This document shows, piece after piece, positions 54,850 to 62,649 of a DNA stretch of 64,000 bases. Numbering within the stretch: the first letter of the stretch is position 1; every line of letters starts with the position of its first letter. The notes under the pieces are model-generated. The model saw only the letters and a list, made by a program, of their open reading frames with translations. It was not told the origin of the DNA and did no database searches. A program made the translations under genes and the position numbers. Location of the stretch: contig NZ_JAVLAS010000001.1 in assembly GCF_032190635.1 (NCBI RefSeq), positions 682,001-746,000 on the forward strand, in the 5' to 3' direction. The DNA comes from Levilactobacillus zymae (GTDB lineage: Bacteria > Bacillota > Bacilli > Lactobacillales > Lactobacillaceae).

Positions 54850-54883
54850 AGAGGCGTCGCTGGCTGTAGCGACGTCTTTTTTA
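54850..54883 (+). terminator. Terminator of the MFS gene
   Basis: AGGCGTCGCT and AGCGACGTCT with a six-base loop and TTTTTT. Confidence 0.88.
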
Positions 54884-54903
54884 GATTGCTGAGGACAAAA
54901 ATA

Positions 54904-54932
54904 AATCAGCTAACCATGCGAATTAGCTGATT
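54904..54932. terminator. Second hairpin, possibly bidirectional
   Basis: AATCAGCTAA and TTAGCTGATT, 10-bp perfect stem; short T run only. Confidence 0.5.
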
Positions 54933-54967
54933 TCCCCTAGGCAGATGACCATTATGAAGTTAGCCGT

Positions 54968-55130
54968 TGTGTGACCGCCGTTCCTCCCCCAAGGTGCGGC
55001 GGGACACAAGGCATGTTAGTTGGAAAGGGTTCACCAAACCGGCGACCGGCTTCCCCCAAAGCCAGTCCCGGACTAGTCAAATTTACCGACGGAGCGGAAC
55101 ACTCCCCCAAGCTTCCGCTATCGGTGAGTA
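54968..55130 (+). ncRNA. Candidate RNA with three hairpins each exposing UCCCCCAA
   Basis: No credible coding frame. TCCCCCAA occurs three times (54985-54992, 55052-55059, 55103-55110), each time in the loop of a hairpin: CCGCC...GGCGG around the first, CGGCTT/AAGCC around the second, GAGCGGAA/TTCCGCT (closed by ACCGA/TCGGT) around the third. C-rich single-stranded motifs in stable loops are the seed type of many Gram-positive regulatory RNAs that cover ribosome sites. Its promoter and terminator are not clear, and the strand is uncertain. Confidence 0.4.
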
Positions 55131-55190
55131 AACGTGTGAGAAATTACAAGCACTGTGACGGTTGAAACTCCTTTAACGTTTATGACCCCA

Positions 55191-55219
55191 TTGTAACCAA
55201 ACTGTTACATTTATATAAT
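55191..55219 (+). promoter_or_regulatory. Promoter upstream of the AraC gene
   Basis: TTGTAA (55191-55196) and TATAAT (55214-55219), 17-bp spacing. TGTAAC (55192-55197) and GTTACA (55204-55209) form a dyad in the spacer. The leader to ATG 55373 is about 150 bases, contains a second possible -10 (TATACT near 55275), and a small hairpin ACGGTC/GACCGT near 55331-55345. Confidence 0.55.
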
Positions 55220-55372
55220 CCCGTAATTTAGTTATTGGATTACTAAAATTAACCACCTGAGGACTGGCTGCGTTATACTATTGTCGATGACTGGAATGAC
55301 TGAACTGGTAAAAAATAGAGAAGCTGTAAACGGTCTGGGGACCGTTACACGAAAAAGAAACGGGGAACCGAG

Positions 55373-56233
55373 ATGCCACGGCCGTATCATGAACGTTTAA
55401 ATTTTGCGATGGAGTTACCCCTGCGAATCATTTTGCACGGAGCAGCGGGGCCCAAGAACGTCTTGCCCCATTGGCACCAAGCCGTCGAATTGACCTACGT
55501 TTACCGGGGAACGCCGGGCGATGTACACATTGGAAGTTCCACCTTTGCCATGCAGGCCCAGCACCTGTACGTGATTAATTCGGAGGTGGTCCACAGTTTC
55601 GAATCAATTTTAGATGAGGACAATCAGGTGGCCACGTTATTATTGCCGGCCGTGTGGCTGCGTAATCTGGTTGATAGCGACCAGCTACCGGTTTGGGGAC
55701 CCTTGGACTTGGACTTGACTACGCCACCATATCAGGCGTTGCACCAGGTGGTTCAGGCACTGGTGGCTAGTGCCCAGCGACCGTCGACCACCCGCGCACA
55801 GTACCTAATTGATCTGGGAATGGCTTACCGGTTGGTCGGGGAACTGATCAAGGGATTGACGGTCAACGGTCAGATCTTAAACGATCAGCGACCGTTACCG
55901 CAGCCGCTTCGGCAGGCGGTTAACGAGATTCAGGAGAACTATGTCAGTTCGGTGTCGATTGCGGACTTGGCGGCTAAATTGAGTTACTCCAGCGTCTATT
56001 TTTCGCGGTATTTTAAGTCCTATATGGGGATTTCCCCCAAGGCCTACCTGGGACAGGTTCGGTTGGAACGAGCGACCGAGCTGCTGATGAGGTCGCAAGA
56101 ATCAATCCAAGAAATCGCCCGGCAGACGGGCTTTCGGACGGAGAAAAACTTCTTCGTGACGTTTAAGCAGCGCTTCGAGATGACGCCCAAGACCTACCGG
56201 GAACGGTACGCCGCTCAGCAGGAATGGCATTGA
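55373..56233 (+). CDS. AraC-family regulator with N-terminal cupin
   Basis: 286 residues, ATG 55373 behind CGGGGAACCGAG. The cupin-type sensor domain has LPHWHQAVELTYVYRGT (residues about 32-48) and HLYVINSEVVHSFES. The C-terminal AraC DNA-binding domain begins near 185: VSIADLAAKLSYSSVYFSRY and QEIARQTGFRTEKNFFVTFK with PKTYRERY at the end. This architecture is typical of sugar or polyol-responsive activators. No transport or catabolic genes lie directly beside it; the next gene on the strand is an ABC-F protein with its own promoter. Confidence 0.92.
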   Translation: MPRPYHERLNFAMELPLRIILHGAAGPKNVLPHWHQAVELTYVYRGTPGDVHIGSSTFAMQAQHLYVINSEVVHSFESILDEDNQVATLLLPAVWLRNLVDSDQLPVWGPLDLDLTTPPYQALHQVVQALVASAQRPSTTRAQYLIDLGMAYRLVGELIKGLTVNGQILNDQRPLPQPLRQAVNEIQENYVSSVSIADLAAKLSYSSVYFSRYFKSYMGISPKAYLGQVRLERATELLMRSQESIQEIARQTGFRTEKNFFVTFKQRFEMTPKTYRERYAAQQEWH

Positions 56234-56259
56234 ACGGTTGGGGTGGTAAGCGGCAGTCG

Positions 56260-56288
56260 TTGCGAATCCCGCAATTTTATGGTAAACT
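56260..56288 (+). promoter_or_regulatory. Promoter of the ABC-F gene
   Basis: TTGCGA (56260-56265) and TAAACT (56283-56288), 17-bp spacing, with TGG before the -10. Transcription would start near 56295. Confidence 0.65.
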
Positions 56289-56319
56289 AACGCAAATTAA
56301 CCACGACTTTTCAGAAAAA

Positions 56320-56355
56320 AACAGCGTGGACGCGCAAACGTCGCGTTGTTTTTTC
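56320..56355 (+). terminator. Leader terminator (attenuator) before the ABC-F gene
   Basis: AACAGCGTGGACG pairs with CGTCGCGTTGTT (one bulge), followed by TTTTTTC. It lies between the promoter and the ribosome site of the ABC-F gene. CCACG (56301-56305) can pair with CGTGG (56325-56329) of the left arm, a possible anti-terminator. It could also simply be the terminator of the AraC gene. Confidence 0.6.
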
Positions 56356-56387
56356 TTGTCAAAATTCAACCTATGGAGGATTGTTCT

Positions 56388-58013
56388 ATGCTCACTGTTT
56401 CCAACGTTAGTATGCAGTTTTCAGGTCGCAAGCTCTACAGCGACGTGAATTTGAAATTTACGCCCGGTAACTGTTACGGGGTGATTGGTGCCAATGGTGC
56501 CGGTAAATCAACGCTTTTGAAGATCATGGAAGGCCGCTTACAACCCACGACGGGAACGGTTAGCATGGGGCCCAACGAGCGGATGTCTAGCCTGAACCAA
56601 GATCACTTTGCCTTTGAAGACAGCGTGGTCTTAGACACCGTGATCCGCGGTCACCAGAAGCTTTACGATATCATGACCGAGAAGAACGCCCTGTACCTGA
56701 AACCCGACTTCAACGATGAAGACGGGATTCGCGCCGCCGAATTAGAAAGCGAATTCGGCGAAATGGGCGGTTGGGAAGCCGAGTCTGAAGCGGCTCAGCT
56801 CCTCCAAAACCTGGGGATCGATGATAGCCTGCACGGCAGCCTGATGAGTGACTTGACCGAACCCCAAAAGGTGAAGGTCTTGTTAGGCCAAGCCTTGTTC
56901 GGTCATCCCGACGTGCTGCTGCTCGACGAACCGACCAACGGGTTGGACGTCCAATCCATTAGCTGGTTAGAAAACTTCTTGGCCGACTACGAAAACACGG
57001 TCATCGTGGTTTCCCATGACCGGCATTTCTTGAACCAGGTCTGCACGCACATGTGTGACGTTGACTTCAACAAGATTACGGTCTTTGTCGGGAACTACGA
57101 CTTCTGGTTGGAATCCAGCCAACTGGCCGCCCAACTGAAGGCCAACGCTAACGCCAAAAAGGCCGACCAGATCAAGGAACTCCAAGAATTCATCGCCCGG
57201 TTTAGTGCCAACGCCTCGAAATCTAAGCAGGCCACGTCACGCAAGAAGCAACTGGACAAGATTACCCTAGATGACATCCAACCGTCGTCCCGGAAATATC
57301 CCTACATCAAGTTCGTGCCCGAACGCGAATTGGGCAATGACCTGGTCCGGGTGGAACACCTGACCAAGACCATTGACGGTGTGACGTTGTTTGACGACCT
57401 GAGCTTTACCTTACGGCCTGGTGAAAAGACCGCGTTTGTCAGTCAAAACGATTTGACCACTACCACGTTGATGCAGATCCTGGGCGGCAACTTGGAACCA
57501 GACAACGGGACCGTAACCTGGGGCCAAACGACCAGCCGGACCTACCTGCCCAAGAACGTCAATGAGTTCTTCTCGGCCGACGATATGACGGTGCTGGATT
57601 GGTTACGGCAATACGCCGCGAAGGAAGAAAGCGACAATACCTTCCTGCGGGGCTTCCTGGGCAAGATGTTGTTCTCCGGTGAAGACGTGACCCGGACGGT
57701 CAACGTCTTATCCGGGGGAGAAAAGGTGCGGGCGATGCTCTCCAAGATGATGTTGAGTAAGGCCAACGTCTTGGTCTTAGACGACCCAACCAACCACTTG
57801 GATCTGGAATCGATCACCGCGTTAAACGACAGTCTGGTGGCCTTCCCGGGGAGTATGCTCTTTACTTCCCATGACCACGAGTTCATCCAAACGATTGCCG
57901 ACCGGATCATTGCGGTTGGCCCGAACGGCTTAGTTGACCGGGCGGATACCAGCTACGATGAATTCCTGGGCCACGCACAAGTCCAAGCCCAAGTGGCTAA
58001 ATTGTACGCCTAA
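56388..58013 (+). CDS. ABC-F family ATPase (YkpA/YbiT-like)
   Basis: 541 residues. ATG 56388 follows TATGGAGGATT; the earlier in-frame ATG at 56346 lies in the attenuator. Two ABC domains without membrane helices, joined by a charged linker (about 245-310, KANANAKKADQIKELQ), bind the ribosome E site. Domain 1 has Walker A GANGAGKST, Walker B VLLLDEPTNGLD and a reduced signature (LTEPQKVKV). Domain 2 has signature LSGGEKVRAMLSKMML and Walker B LVLDDPTNHLD, but its Walker A is replaced by SQNDLTTTT, as I recall for this subgroup. Roles range from translation quality control to antibiotic target protection. Confidence 0.9.
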   Translation: MLTVSNVSMQFSGRKLYSDVNLKFTPGNCYGVIGANGAGKSTLLKIMEGRLQPTTGTVSMGPNERMSSLNQDHFAFEDSVVLDTVIRGHQKLYDIMTEKNALYLKPDFNDEDGIRAAELESEFGEMGGWEAESEAAQLLQNLGIDDSLHGSLMSDLTEPQKVKVLLGQALFGHPDVLLLDEPTNGLDVQSISWLENFLADYENTVIVVSHDRHFLNQVCTHMCDVDFNKITVFVGNYDFWLESSQLAAQLKANANAKKADQIKELQEFIARFSANASKSKQATSRKKQLDKITLDDIQPSSRKYPYIKFVPERELGNDLVRVEHLTKTIDGVTLFDDLSFTLRPGEKTAFVSQNDLTTTTLMQILGGNLEPDNGTVTWGQTTSRTYLPKNVNEFFSADDMTVLDWLRQYAAKEESDNTFLRGFLGKMLFSGEDVTRTVNVLSGGEKVRAMLSKMMLSKANVLVLDDPTNHLDLESITALNDSLVAFPGSMLFTSHDHEFIQTIADRIIAVGPNGLVDRADTSYDEFLGHAQVQAQVAKLYA

Positions 58014-58115
58014 TTCTCAAGCGTGTGCCGGGCTCTAGGTGCTTTTGACCTCCGGGGTTAAGCCAAATTAGTAGCCCTTTAGTGCACGTTGCGGTACCAC
58101 CTATTCGAAGACACG

Positions 58116-58149
58116 AAAAAGGTCATGACGATTGTCATGGCCTTTTTTT
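58116..58149 (+). terminator. Terminator downstream of the ABC-F gene
   Basis: AAGGTCATGAC and GTCATGGCCTT with loop GATT and seven T. Confidence 0.85.
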
Positions 58150-58424
58150 GCTGGCGTGATCGGGGTGTCACAGAAAGTAATCTCCGGGAGAACGGCAACC
58201 GTTATTGAGTGGTGAATATTTGGACGTTTTTTCCGTGAGTTACTTAAGTCACCGGCCCAAGGGCCTACGCCCGCCGACGTACTAACTAAACGGCGGAGGA
58301 AAGGGATTTCTAATCGATTGGGGGCGTGACGGTTACGCCTATATAATTTATGCATAATTGAATAATCGCACATTATGTTAATAATGGAGTAGTCGAAAAA
58401 GCGATTCTTCGGTATGGTACTTAT
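58150..58424. other. Upstream region of the SDR/KdgT operon
   Basis: About 275 bases with no credible gene. It includes CGCC/GGCG-type short dyads near 58270-58300, and a TATAAT at 58341-58346 that may be part of a promoter; no -35 is convincing. Confidence 0.4.
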
Positions 58425-58438
58425 TGTAAACGTTTACA
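58425..58438 (+). promoter_or_regulatory. Perfect cre-type site
   Basis: TGTAAACGTTTACA, a full palindrome that fits the consensus TGWAANCGNTNWCA at every position, 47 bp before ATG 58486. CcpA repression of the following sugar-related operon is likely; a dedicated LacI/GalR-type protein could also bind it. Confidence 0.82.
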
Positions 58439-58485
58439 CAAACGAGTTGACCGACGACACCCCTAAACATATGGAGGCTGATGAC

Positions 58486-59241
58486 ATGCGATACGACTAT
58501 CAAGATAAAACGGTAATCGTCACTGGTGGCGCTAAGGGAATTGGAAAAGAAGTGGTGAAAGGCATTGTCGACGGTGGGGGCCGGGTAGCCCTGCTCGATA
58601 TTGACGATGTCAACGCGCAAGCAACCGCCCAGGAATTTCCGGGTAAGGTGACCGCGTACCACGTCGATCAGGCAAATCGTGAAGAAGTTAACAAAACGTT
58701 TGCGACCATCATTCACGATTATCAGCGCGTGGATGGGTTGATTAACGTAGCCGGAATTATCAGTGCACGCCCATTTGACCAACTGTCACCCGAAGAATGG
58801 GATCGGACTATTCAGATTAACTTGACGGGGCCTTACAATACGGTCCACGCCATTTGGGATCATTTCAAGACCAACGGTGGCGGGCGGATTGTTAACGTGT
58901 CCTCCGTGGCCGGTAAGATTGGTGGGGGCCTGCTGGGAACGGTGGCTTACGCGTCGTCGAAGGCGGGGCTCAACGGGTTTACCAAGGCAATTGCCAAGGA
59001 AGGCGGTAAGTACGGTATTTACGCGAATGCGGTGGCGCCATCCTTCACGCACACCTCGATGACCACTTCGCTATCGGAAGATCCCGTGAAGAACCAGAAG
59101 GTCATTGGGATCATTCCGTTGGGGCGGCCGGCCGAAGCCGTGGAAATTGCCCAGATGATCCTGTTCTTTGGGTCGGATGCGGCAAGCTTTATCACGGGTG
59201 AGATTGGGGATGCCGATGGTGGCGTTGTGATGGACGGCTAG
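58486..59241 (+). CDS. Short-chain dehydrogenase, FabG/KduD-like
   Basis: 251 residues. ATG 58486 follows TGGAGGCTGA; the upstream frame runs through the cre site. TGGAKGIGK cofactor motif, Asp after beta-2 (LLDIDD), favouring NAD, NVAG for NNAG, catalytic Ser in NVSSVAG and YASSK. The start of a transporter of the 2-keto-3-deoxygluconate family 11 bp downstream suggests an oxidoreductase of uronate or ketogluconate catabolism, as KduD or a gluconate 5-dehydrogenase. The pathway assignment is inference. Confidence 0.85.
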   Translation: MRYDYQDKTVIVTGGAKGIGKEVVKGIVDGGGRVALLDIDDVNAQATAQEFPGKVTAYHVDQANREEVNKTFATIIHDYQRVDGLINVAGIISARPFDQLSPEEWDRTIQINLTGPYNTVHAIWDHFKTNGGGRIVNVSSVAGKIGGGLLGTVAYASSKAGLNGFTKAIAKEGGKYGIYANAVAPSFTHTSMTTSLSEDPVKNQKVIGIIPLGRPAEAVEIAQMILFFGSDAASFITGEIGDADGGVVMDG

Positions 59242-59252
59242 GAGGGAAAATT

Positions 59253-60227
59253 ATGGCTGAAAATGTTGCGACACCCGTAAAAAAGAAGAAGCATTTTTCC
59301 ATTCCGGGCGGGAATATCATCATTCCAATGTTTATTGGGGCGTTGATCAACACCTTTTTCCCGTCATTTCTGAAAATTGGTGGCTTTACCACGCCGTTAG
59401 CCCAAGGGTCGGGGGCGCTAGTGGGGGCCTTCCTGTTTGTCATTGGGGGCACGATTTCGTTTAAAGCCACGCCCGCAGCCGTGAAGCGGGGCGGAACCAT
59501 TATTCTGACCAAGATTATCGTGGCCGTGACGCTAGGACTGTTGCTTGGGAAATTATTAAATAATAACTTTTTAGGTCTAAGCGCACTAGCCATTATTGGG
59601 GCAATGTCGGGTGCCAATAACGCCATGTATGCGGGAATTGTGCACGACTTTGGGGATGATATCGACGAGGCCGCCGTGGGAATCACGATCCTTAGTGTGG
59701 GGCCGTACATCACCATGATTGCCTTAGCGTCGTCGGGGTTGGCCACGTTCTCCATCGTGACGCTATTGGCCACCATCTTGCCATTATTAGTGGGGATGGT
59801 CTTAGCGAACCTCTTCCCGGCGGTCAAGAAGATCCTAAACGATGGGATGAACGCCTCAATCGTTGTGGTGGGGTTTGCCTTGGGCTGTACCATGAACTTC
59901 CAGCAAATCTTCGTCAGTGGGGCTTCCGGTATCCTATTAGGGGTCATCGTGACGCTGGTCGGCGGGGCCATTACCATCTGGACGGACCGGTTGACCGGGG
60001 GTTCCGGGGTGGCCGGAGCCGCTATCTCGAGTTGTGCGGGGGCCAATATGGCAACCCCAGCGGCCTTAGCGGCAGTTGACTCGAGTTACCAGGCGGTTGC
60101 CGCGACGGCTACGGCGCAAATCACAGCCGCGGTGGTCGTGACCGCCATCTTGACGCCCACGCTGACGGCTTGGGTGGCTAAGCGGAACGAACGGAAGAAG
60201 GCCAAAGTGTTAGATCCGGTTGAGTAA
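59253..60227 (+). CDS. kdgT: 2-keto-3-deoxygluconate permease family transporter
   Basis: 324 residues, ATG 59253 behind GGAGGGAAA. About ten hydrophobic helices. KdgT-family features: IPGGNIIIPMFIGALINTFF near the N-terminus, ALVGAFLFVIGGTISFKATP, GAMSGANNAMYAGIVHDFGD, and GGSGVAGAAISSCAGANMAT near the end. It would import 2-keto-3-deoxygluconate or a similar acid with protons. No KDG kinase or aldolase is next to it, so the substrate may differ. It shares the cre-controlled transcript with the SDR. Confidence 0.88.
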   Translation: MAENVATPVKKKKHFSIPGGNIIIPMFIGALINTFFPSFLKIGGFTTPLAQGSGALVGAFLFVIGGTISFKATPAAVKRGGTIILTKIIVAVTLGLLLGKLLNNNFLGLSALAIIGAMSGANNAMYAGIVHDFGDDIDEAAVGITILSVGPYITMIALASSGLATFSIVTLLATILPLLVGMVLANLFPAVKKILNDGMNASIVVVGFALGCTMNFQQIFVSGASGILLGVIVTLVGGAITIWTDRLTGGSGVAGAAISSCAGANMATPAALAAVDSSYQAVAATATAQITAAVVVTAILTPTLTAWVAKRNERKKAKVLDPVE

Positions 60228-60242
60228 AAACTAGTAGAACCA

Positions 60243-60286
60243 ACAAATAACCCTCAGGCGCAAGCACACGTCTGAGGGTTATTTGT
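60243..60286. terminator. Bidirectional terminator
   Basis: ACAAATAACCCTCAG and CTGAGGGTTATTTGT around GCG...CGT, between converging genes. Confidence 0.88.
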
Positions 60287-60331
60287 GGTTTTTTGAAAAT
60301 AAGCGGTTTTACTAGTGGGAACCGGTTGGGT

Positions 60332-61090
60332 TTATTGGGCGGTGTAACCACCGTCGACCACGAATTCGGCACCGGTGGCGAACTTGGATTCGTTAGAAGC
60401 CAAGTAGACACAGATGTAGGCAATGTCATTTGGTTCACCGATGTGGCCCATCGGCGTCTTGGTCCGAGCGGACATCGCCGCTTCGGCACCCGGCAAATCG
60501 TCCACTAACGGCGTCTTGATGTAGCCGGGGTGGACGGTGTTGATCCGCACGTCGTAGTCCTTTAAGGCACAGTCTAAGGCGGCGGACTTGGACATAATCC
60601 GGACGGCCCCCTTAGAAGCGTTGTAGGCCCCTAAGTTCGGGTCACCAATGAGACCTTCAATGGATGACATGTTAATGATGGAAGCCCCCAGATGCTGGTT
60701 CTTCATGCGTTGAATCCCTAATCGGGTACCGAAGAAGACGGCGTCTAAGTTGACGGCGAGTTGCTTCTTCCATTCTGCCGTCGTGGTGTTTTCGATACTC
60801 TTATTAACGGCCATCCCGGCGTTGTTGACTACCGTGGTGACGGGGCCAAAGGCCTTTTCCGTCGTATCAAACAAGTCGAGCCAGCCCTGTTCATCAGTTG
60901 CATCGTGGCGGAAAAATTGAATCACGTCTGAGTTGCCAATGCGCTTAGCAGCTGCTTCACCGACGTCGGCGTGCCGACCGGTGATCATGACCCGAGCACC
61001 TTCTTCAACGAACTTGTTAGCAATTGCTAATCCAATGCCTAAAGTGCCGCCCGTTACGATGGCGACCTTTCCGTCTAATCGATGGCTCAT
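60332..61090 (-). CDS. R-specific NADPH-dependent alcohol dehydrogenase (L. brevis/L. kefiri RADH-type SDR)
   Basis: 252 residues, the exact length of the well-studied lactobacillar RADH. ATG 61090 follows GGAGGTTGATG. The sequence runs nearly parallel to the L. brevis enzyme as I remember it: MSHRLDGKVAIVTGGTLGIG, RHADVGE with the Arg that selects NADPH, NNAGMAVNKS, NMSSIEG (Ser), AYNASKGAV (Tyr/Lys) and the C-terminal GAEFVVDGGYTAQ, where the family binds Mg2+. It reduces ketones such as acetophenone to R-alcohols with high selectivity. Orthology is strong; exact kinetics are unknown. Confidence 0.95.
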   Translation of the reverse strand: MSHRLDGKVAIVTGGTLGIGLAIANKFVEEGARVMITGRHADVGEAAAKRIGNSDVIQFFRHDATDEQGWLDLFDTTEKAFGPVTTVVNNAGMAVNKSIENTTTAEWKKQLAVNLDAVFFGTRLGIQRMKNQHLGASIINMSSIEGLIGDPNLGAYNASKGAVRIMSKSAALDCALKDYDVRINTVHPGYIKTPLVDDLPGAEAAMSARTKTPMGHIGEPNDIAYICVYLASNESKFATGAEFVVDGGYTAQ

Positions 61091-61209
61091 CTCATCAACC
61101 TCCATAGATTCTCTGATAGCTTGTTAGCAAGTTCACGAAGATATTGTAAACCACTTGTCAGGGAAGTGCAACCCATATCGCTTATTATTTCACAAGCTGG
61201 GATGGGCGG

Positions 61210-62148
61210 TTAATCAGCTAACTTAGCGAGGTCGTCGATGCGGGCGAAGAACCCGTCGTGGTCGACTTGAGTCACCAGGGTGAGCGGGCGACCGTCTGCC
61301 ACTTCGTACGTCCGGCCTTGACCGGGCCCCGTGGTTAAGACGTCGCTGGTCACTTCCTTAGTCGTCACGATGGCCGGTGTGTCACTAGCGACCGTGGTGA
61401 GCACGTCCCACAAGAAGTAGGTCGAGTTGGTTTCAAAATGTTCCAGTGGGGGGACTAATGCATACCCTTGGCCAATGAAGTCGAGGGCGGGGTGCTGACG
61501 TAAAGTGGCCCAGTGTTGCCGGATAGCGGGCGTTAGGGGAACCTGACGGGTACTTTCCAAGCCGACCATTTGAATCGCGATATCACTGTCCCAAACGGTC
61601 TTGACGGCTTGTGGGTCCCAGTAGGCGTTCCATTCGACCGTGCCATCTTGTTCGGGTTCAGCAACGTTGCCGCGACCGTCGAAGGTGCCCCCCATCCAGT
61701 AGAGCTTGTCAATCTTAGCGGTGATGGTCGGGTCGACTTCTAGGGCCCGGGCCAGGTCGGTCAAGGGACCGGTCATCACTAACGTGGTTTTGCCGGTCGT
61801 GGTCTGAACCTTATCGATCAGATCCAGATGAGCGGGTTTGGAAGCCACGGGTGTCTTGACGGTGCCACTTTCGTTTAGGATGGGGAAAGCATCGAGGCTA
61901 AAGGCATCCATGCGCCATTCCTTGGGGAACGGGTGCACCCCACGCGAATTAGAGGCCGCCACGTTAAGCGTGGTTCCGTGGCCGAAACGATCAATGATCT
62001 TCCGACTGGCGGAAACGGCCGGTTCCAGGTAGGAATCCGCGCCAACGACCCCGACTCCGGTCAAGTGAACGTCGGGCATCTGCAACAACAGCAAGAGTGA
62101 TACCAAATCGTCGACGCTACCGTCGTGGTTAAAATAGACATTACGCAT
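61210..62148 (-). CDS. Nucleoside hydrolase (IunH-like)
   Basis: 312 residues. ATG 62148 is chosen because GGGAGAGAC precedes it. The N-terminal calcium-binding motif appears as NHDGSVDDLVSLLLL, a variant of DTDPGxDD. The transition-state region has VMTGPLTDLARAL, KLYWMGGTF, and EWNAYWDPQAVKTVW (the family's N-x-x-x-D-P). It cleaves the N-glycosidic bond of ribonucleosides in purine/pyrimidine salvage; base preference unknown. It has no nucleoside transporter beside it. Confidence 0.9.
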   Translation of the reverse strand: MRNVYFNHDGSVDDLVSLLLLLQMPDVHLTGVGVVGADSYLEPAVSASRKIIDRFGHGTTLNVAASNSRGVHPFPKEWRMDAFSLDAFPILNESGTVKTPVASKPAHLDLIDKVQTTTGKTTLVMTGPLTDLARALEVDPTITAKIDKLYWMGGTFDGRGNVAEPEQDGTVEWNAYWDPQAVKTVWDSDIAIQMVGLESTRQVPLTPAIRQHWATLRQHPALDFIGQGYALVPPLEHFETNSTYFLWDVLTTVASDTPAIVTTKEVTSDVLTTGPGQGRTYEVADGRPLTLVTQVDHDGFFARIDDLAKLAD

Positions 62149-62319
62149 AAAAAGTCTCTCCCTCTTATTACGAACATTATAATCAAAACTCGCTTTGATA
62201 GTTCTTATAATACGGGGAACCGGACTAAATTGCAAGCCCCGTTACCGAAACTTTAGGGCAACGTTAAGCCAACTTTGTTAGACTGAAAAACAATTTAGTT
62301 TCTAGAAAGGCGGTTTACC

Positions 62320-62541
62320 ATGCAACCAATTCAAAATCAACGACCGAAAAAGTGGCTCGCCCTCTTAGTAGCGGGGGTTATTCTCTTCTTCGGGGGCGGC
62401 GGGACTGGCTACATGCTGGGCCAACAACAGGCCAAGGCCCAACAGACGCAGCAGATGAAAAAGGCGCCTAAAGGCATGGGCGGCAAGCGGCCTAGTGGCC
62501 AACCCAGTGGAACGCCAAGTCAGAGTAGCAGTAGCAATTAA
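62320..62541 (+). CDS. Small single-span membrane peptide, unknown
   Basis: 73 residues, ATG 62320 behind AGAAAGGCGG. A short basic N-terminus (QNQRPKKW), one hydrophobic helix (LALLVAGVILFFGGGGTGYM), then a Gln-rich segment (GQQQAKAQQTQQMK) and a Gly/Pro/Ser tail. It resembles the small surface-exposed tail-type proteins common in lactobacilli. Function unknown. Confidence 0.75.
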   Translation: MQPIQNQRPKKWLALLVAGVILFFGGGGTGYMLGQQQAKAQQTQQMKKAPKGMGGKRPSGQPSGTPSQSSSSN

Positions 62542-62600
62542 CGAACATTCCGCGTAAATCTTCGTCTTGGGGCGCGGGCCATAACTTGAATAATTAACGC

Positions 62601-62639
62601 AAAAGGCCTAGAACGGCACACAACCGTTCTAGGCCTTTT
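62601..62639. terminator. Bidirectional terminator
   Basis: AAAAGGCCTAGAACGG and CCGTTCTAGGCCTTTT, a 16-bp perfect stem. Confidence 0.9.
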
Positions 62640-62649
62640 GGATGCTTAA

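Noticed and set aside
54971..55165. 64-codon frame over the C-rich hairpins
   Set aside because: Composition follows the hairpins, with no ribosome site or plausible protein sequence.
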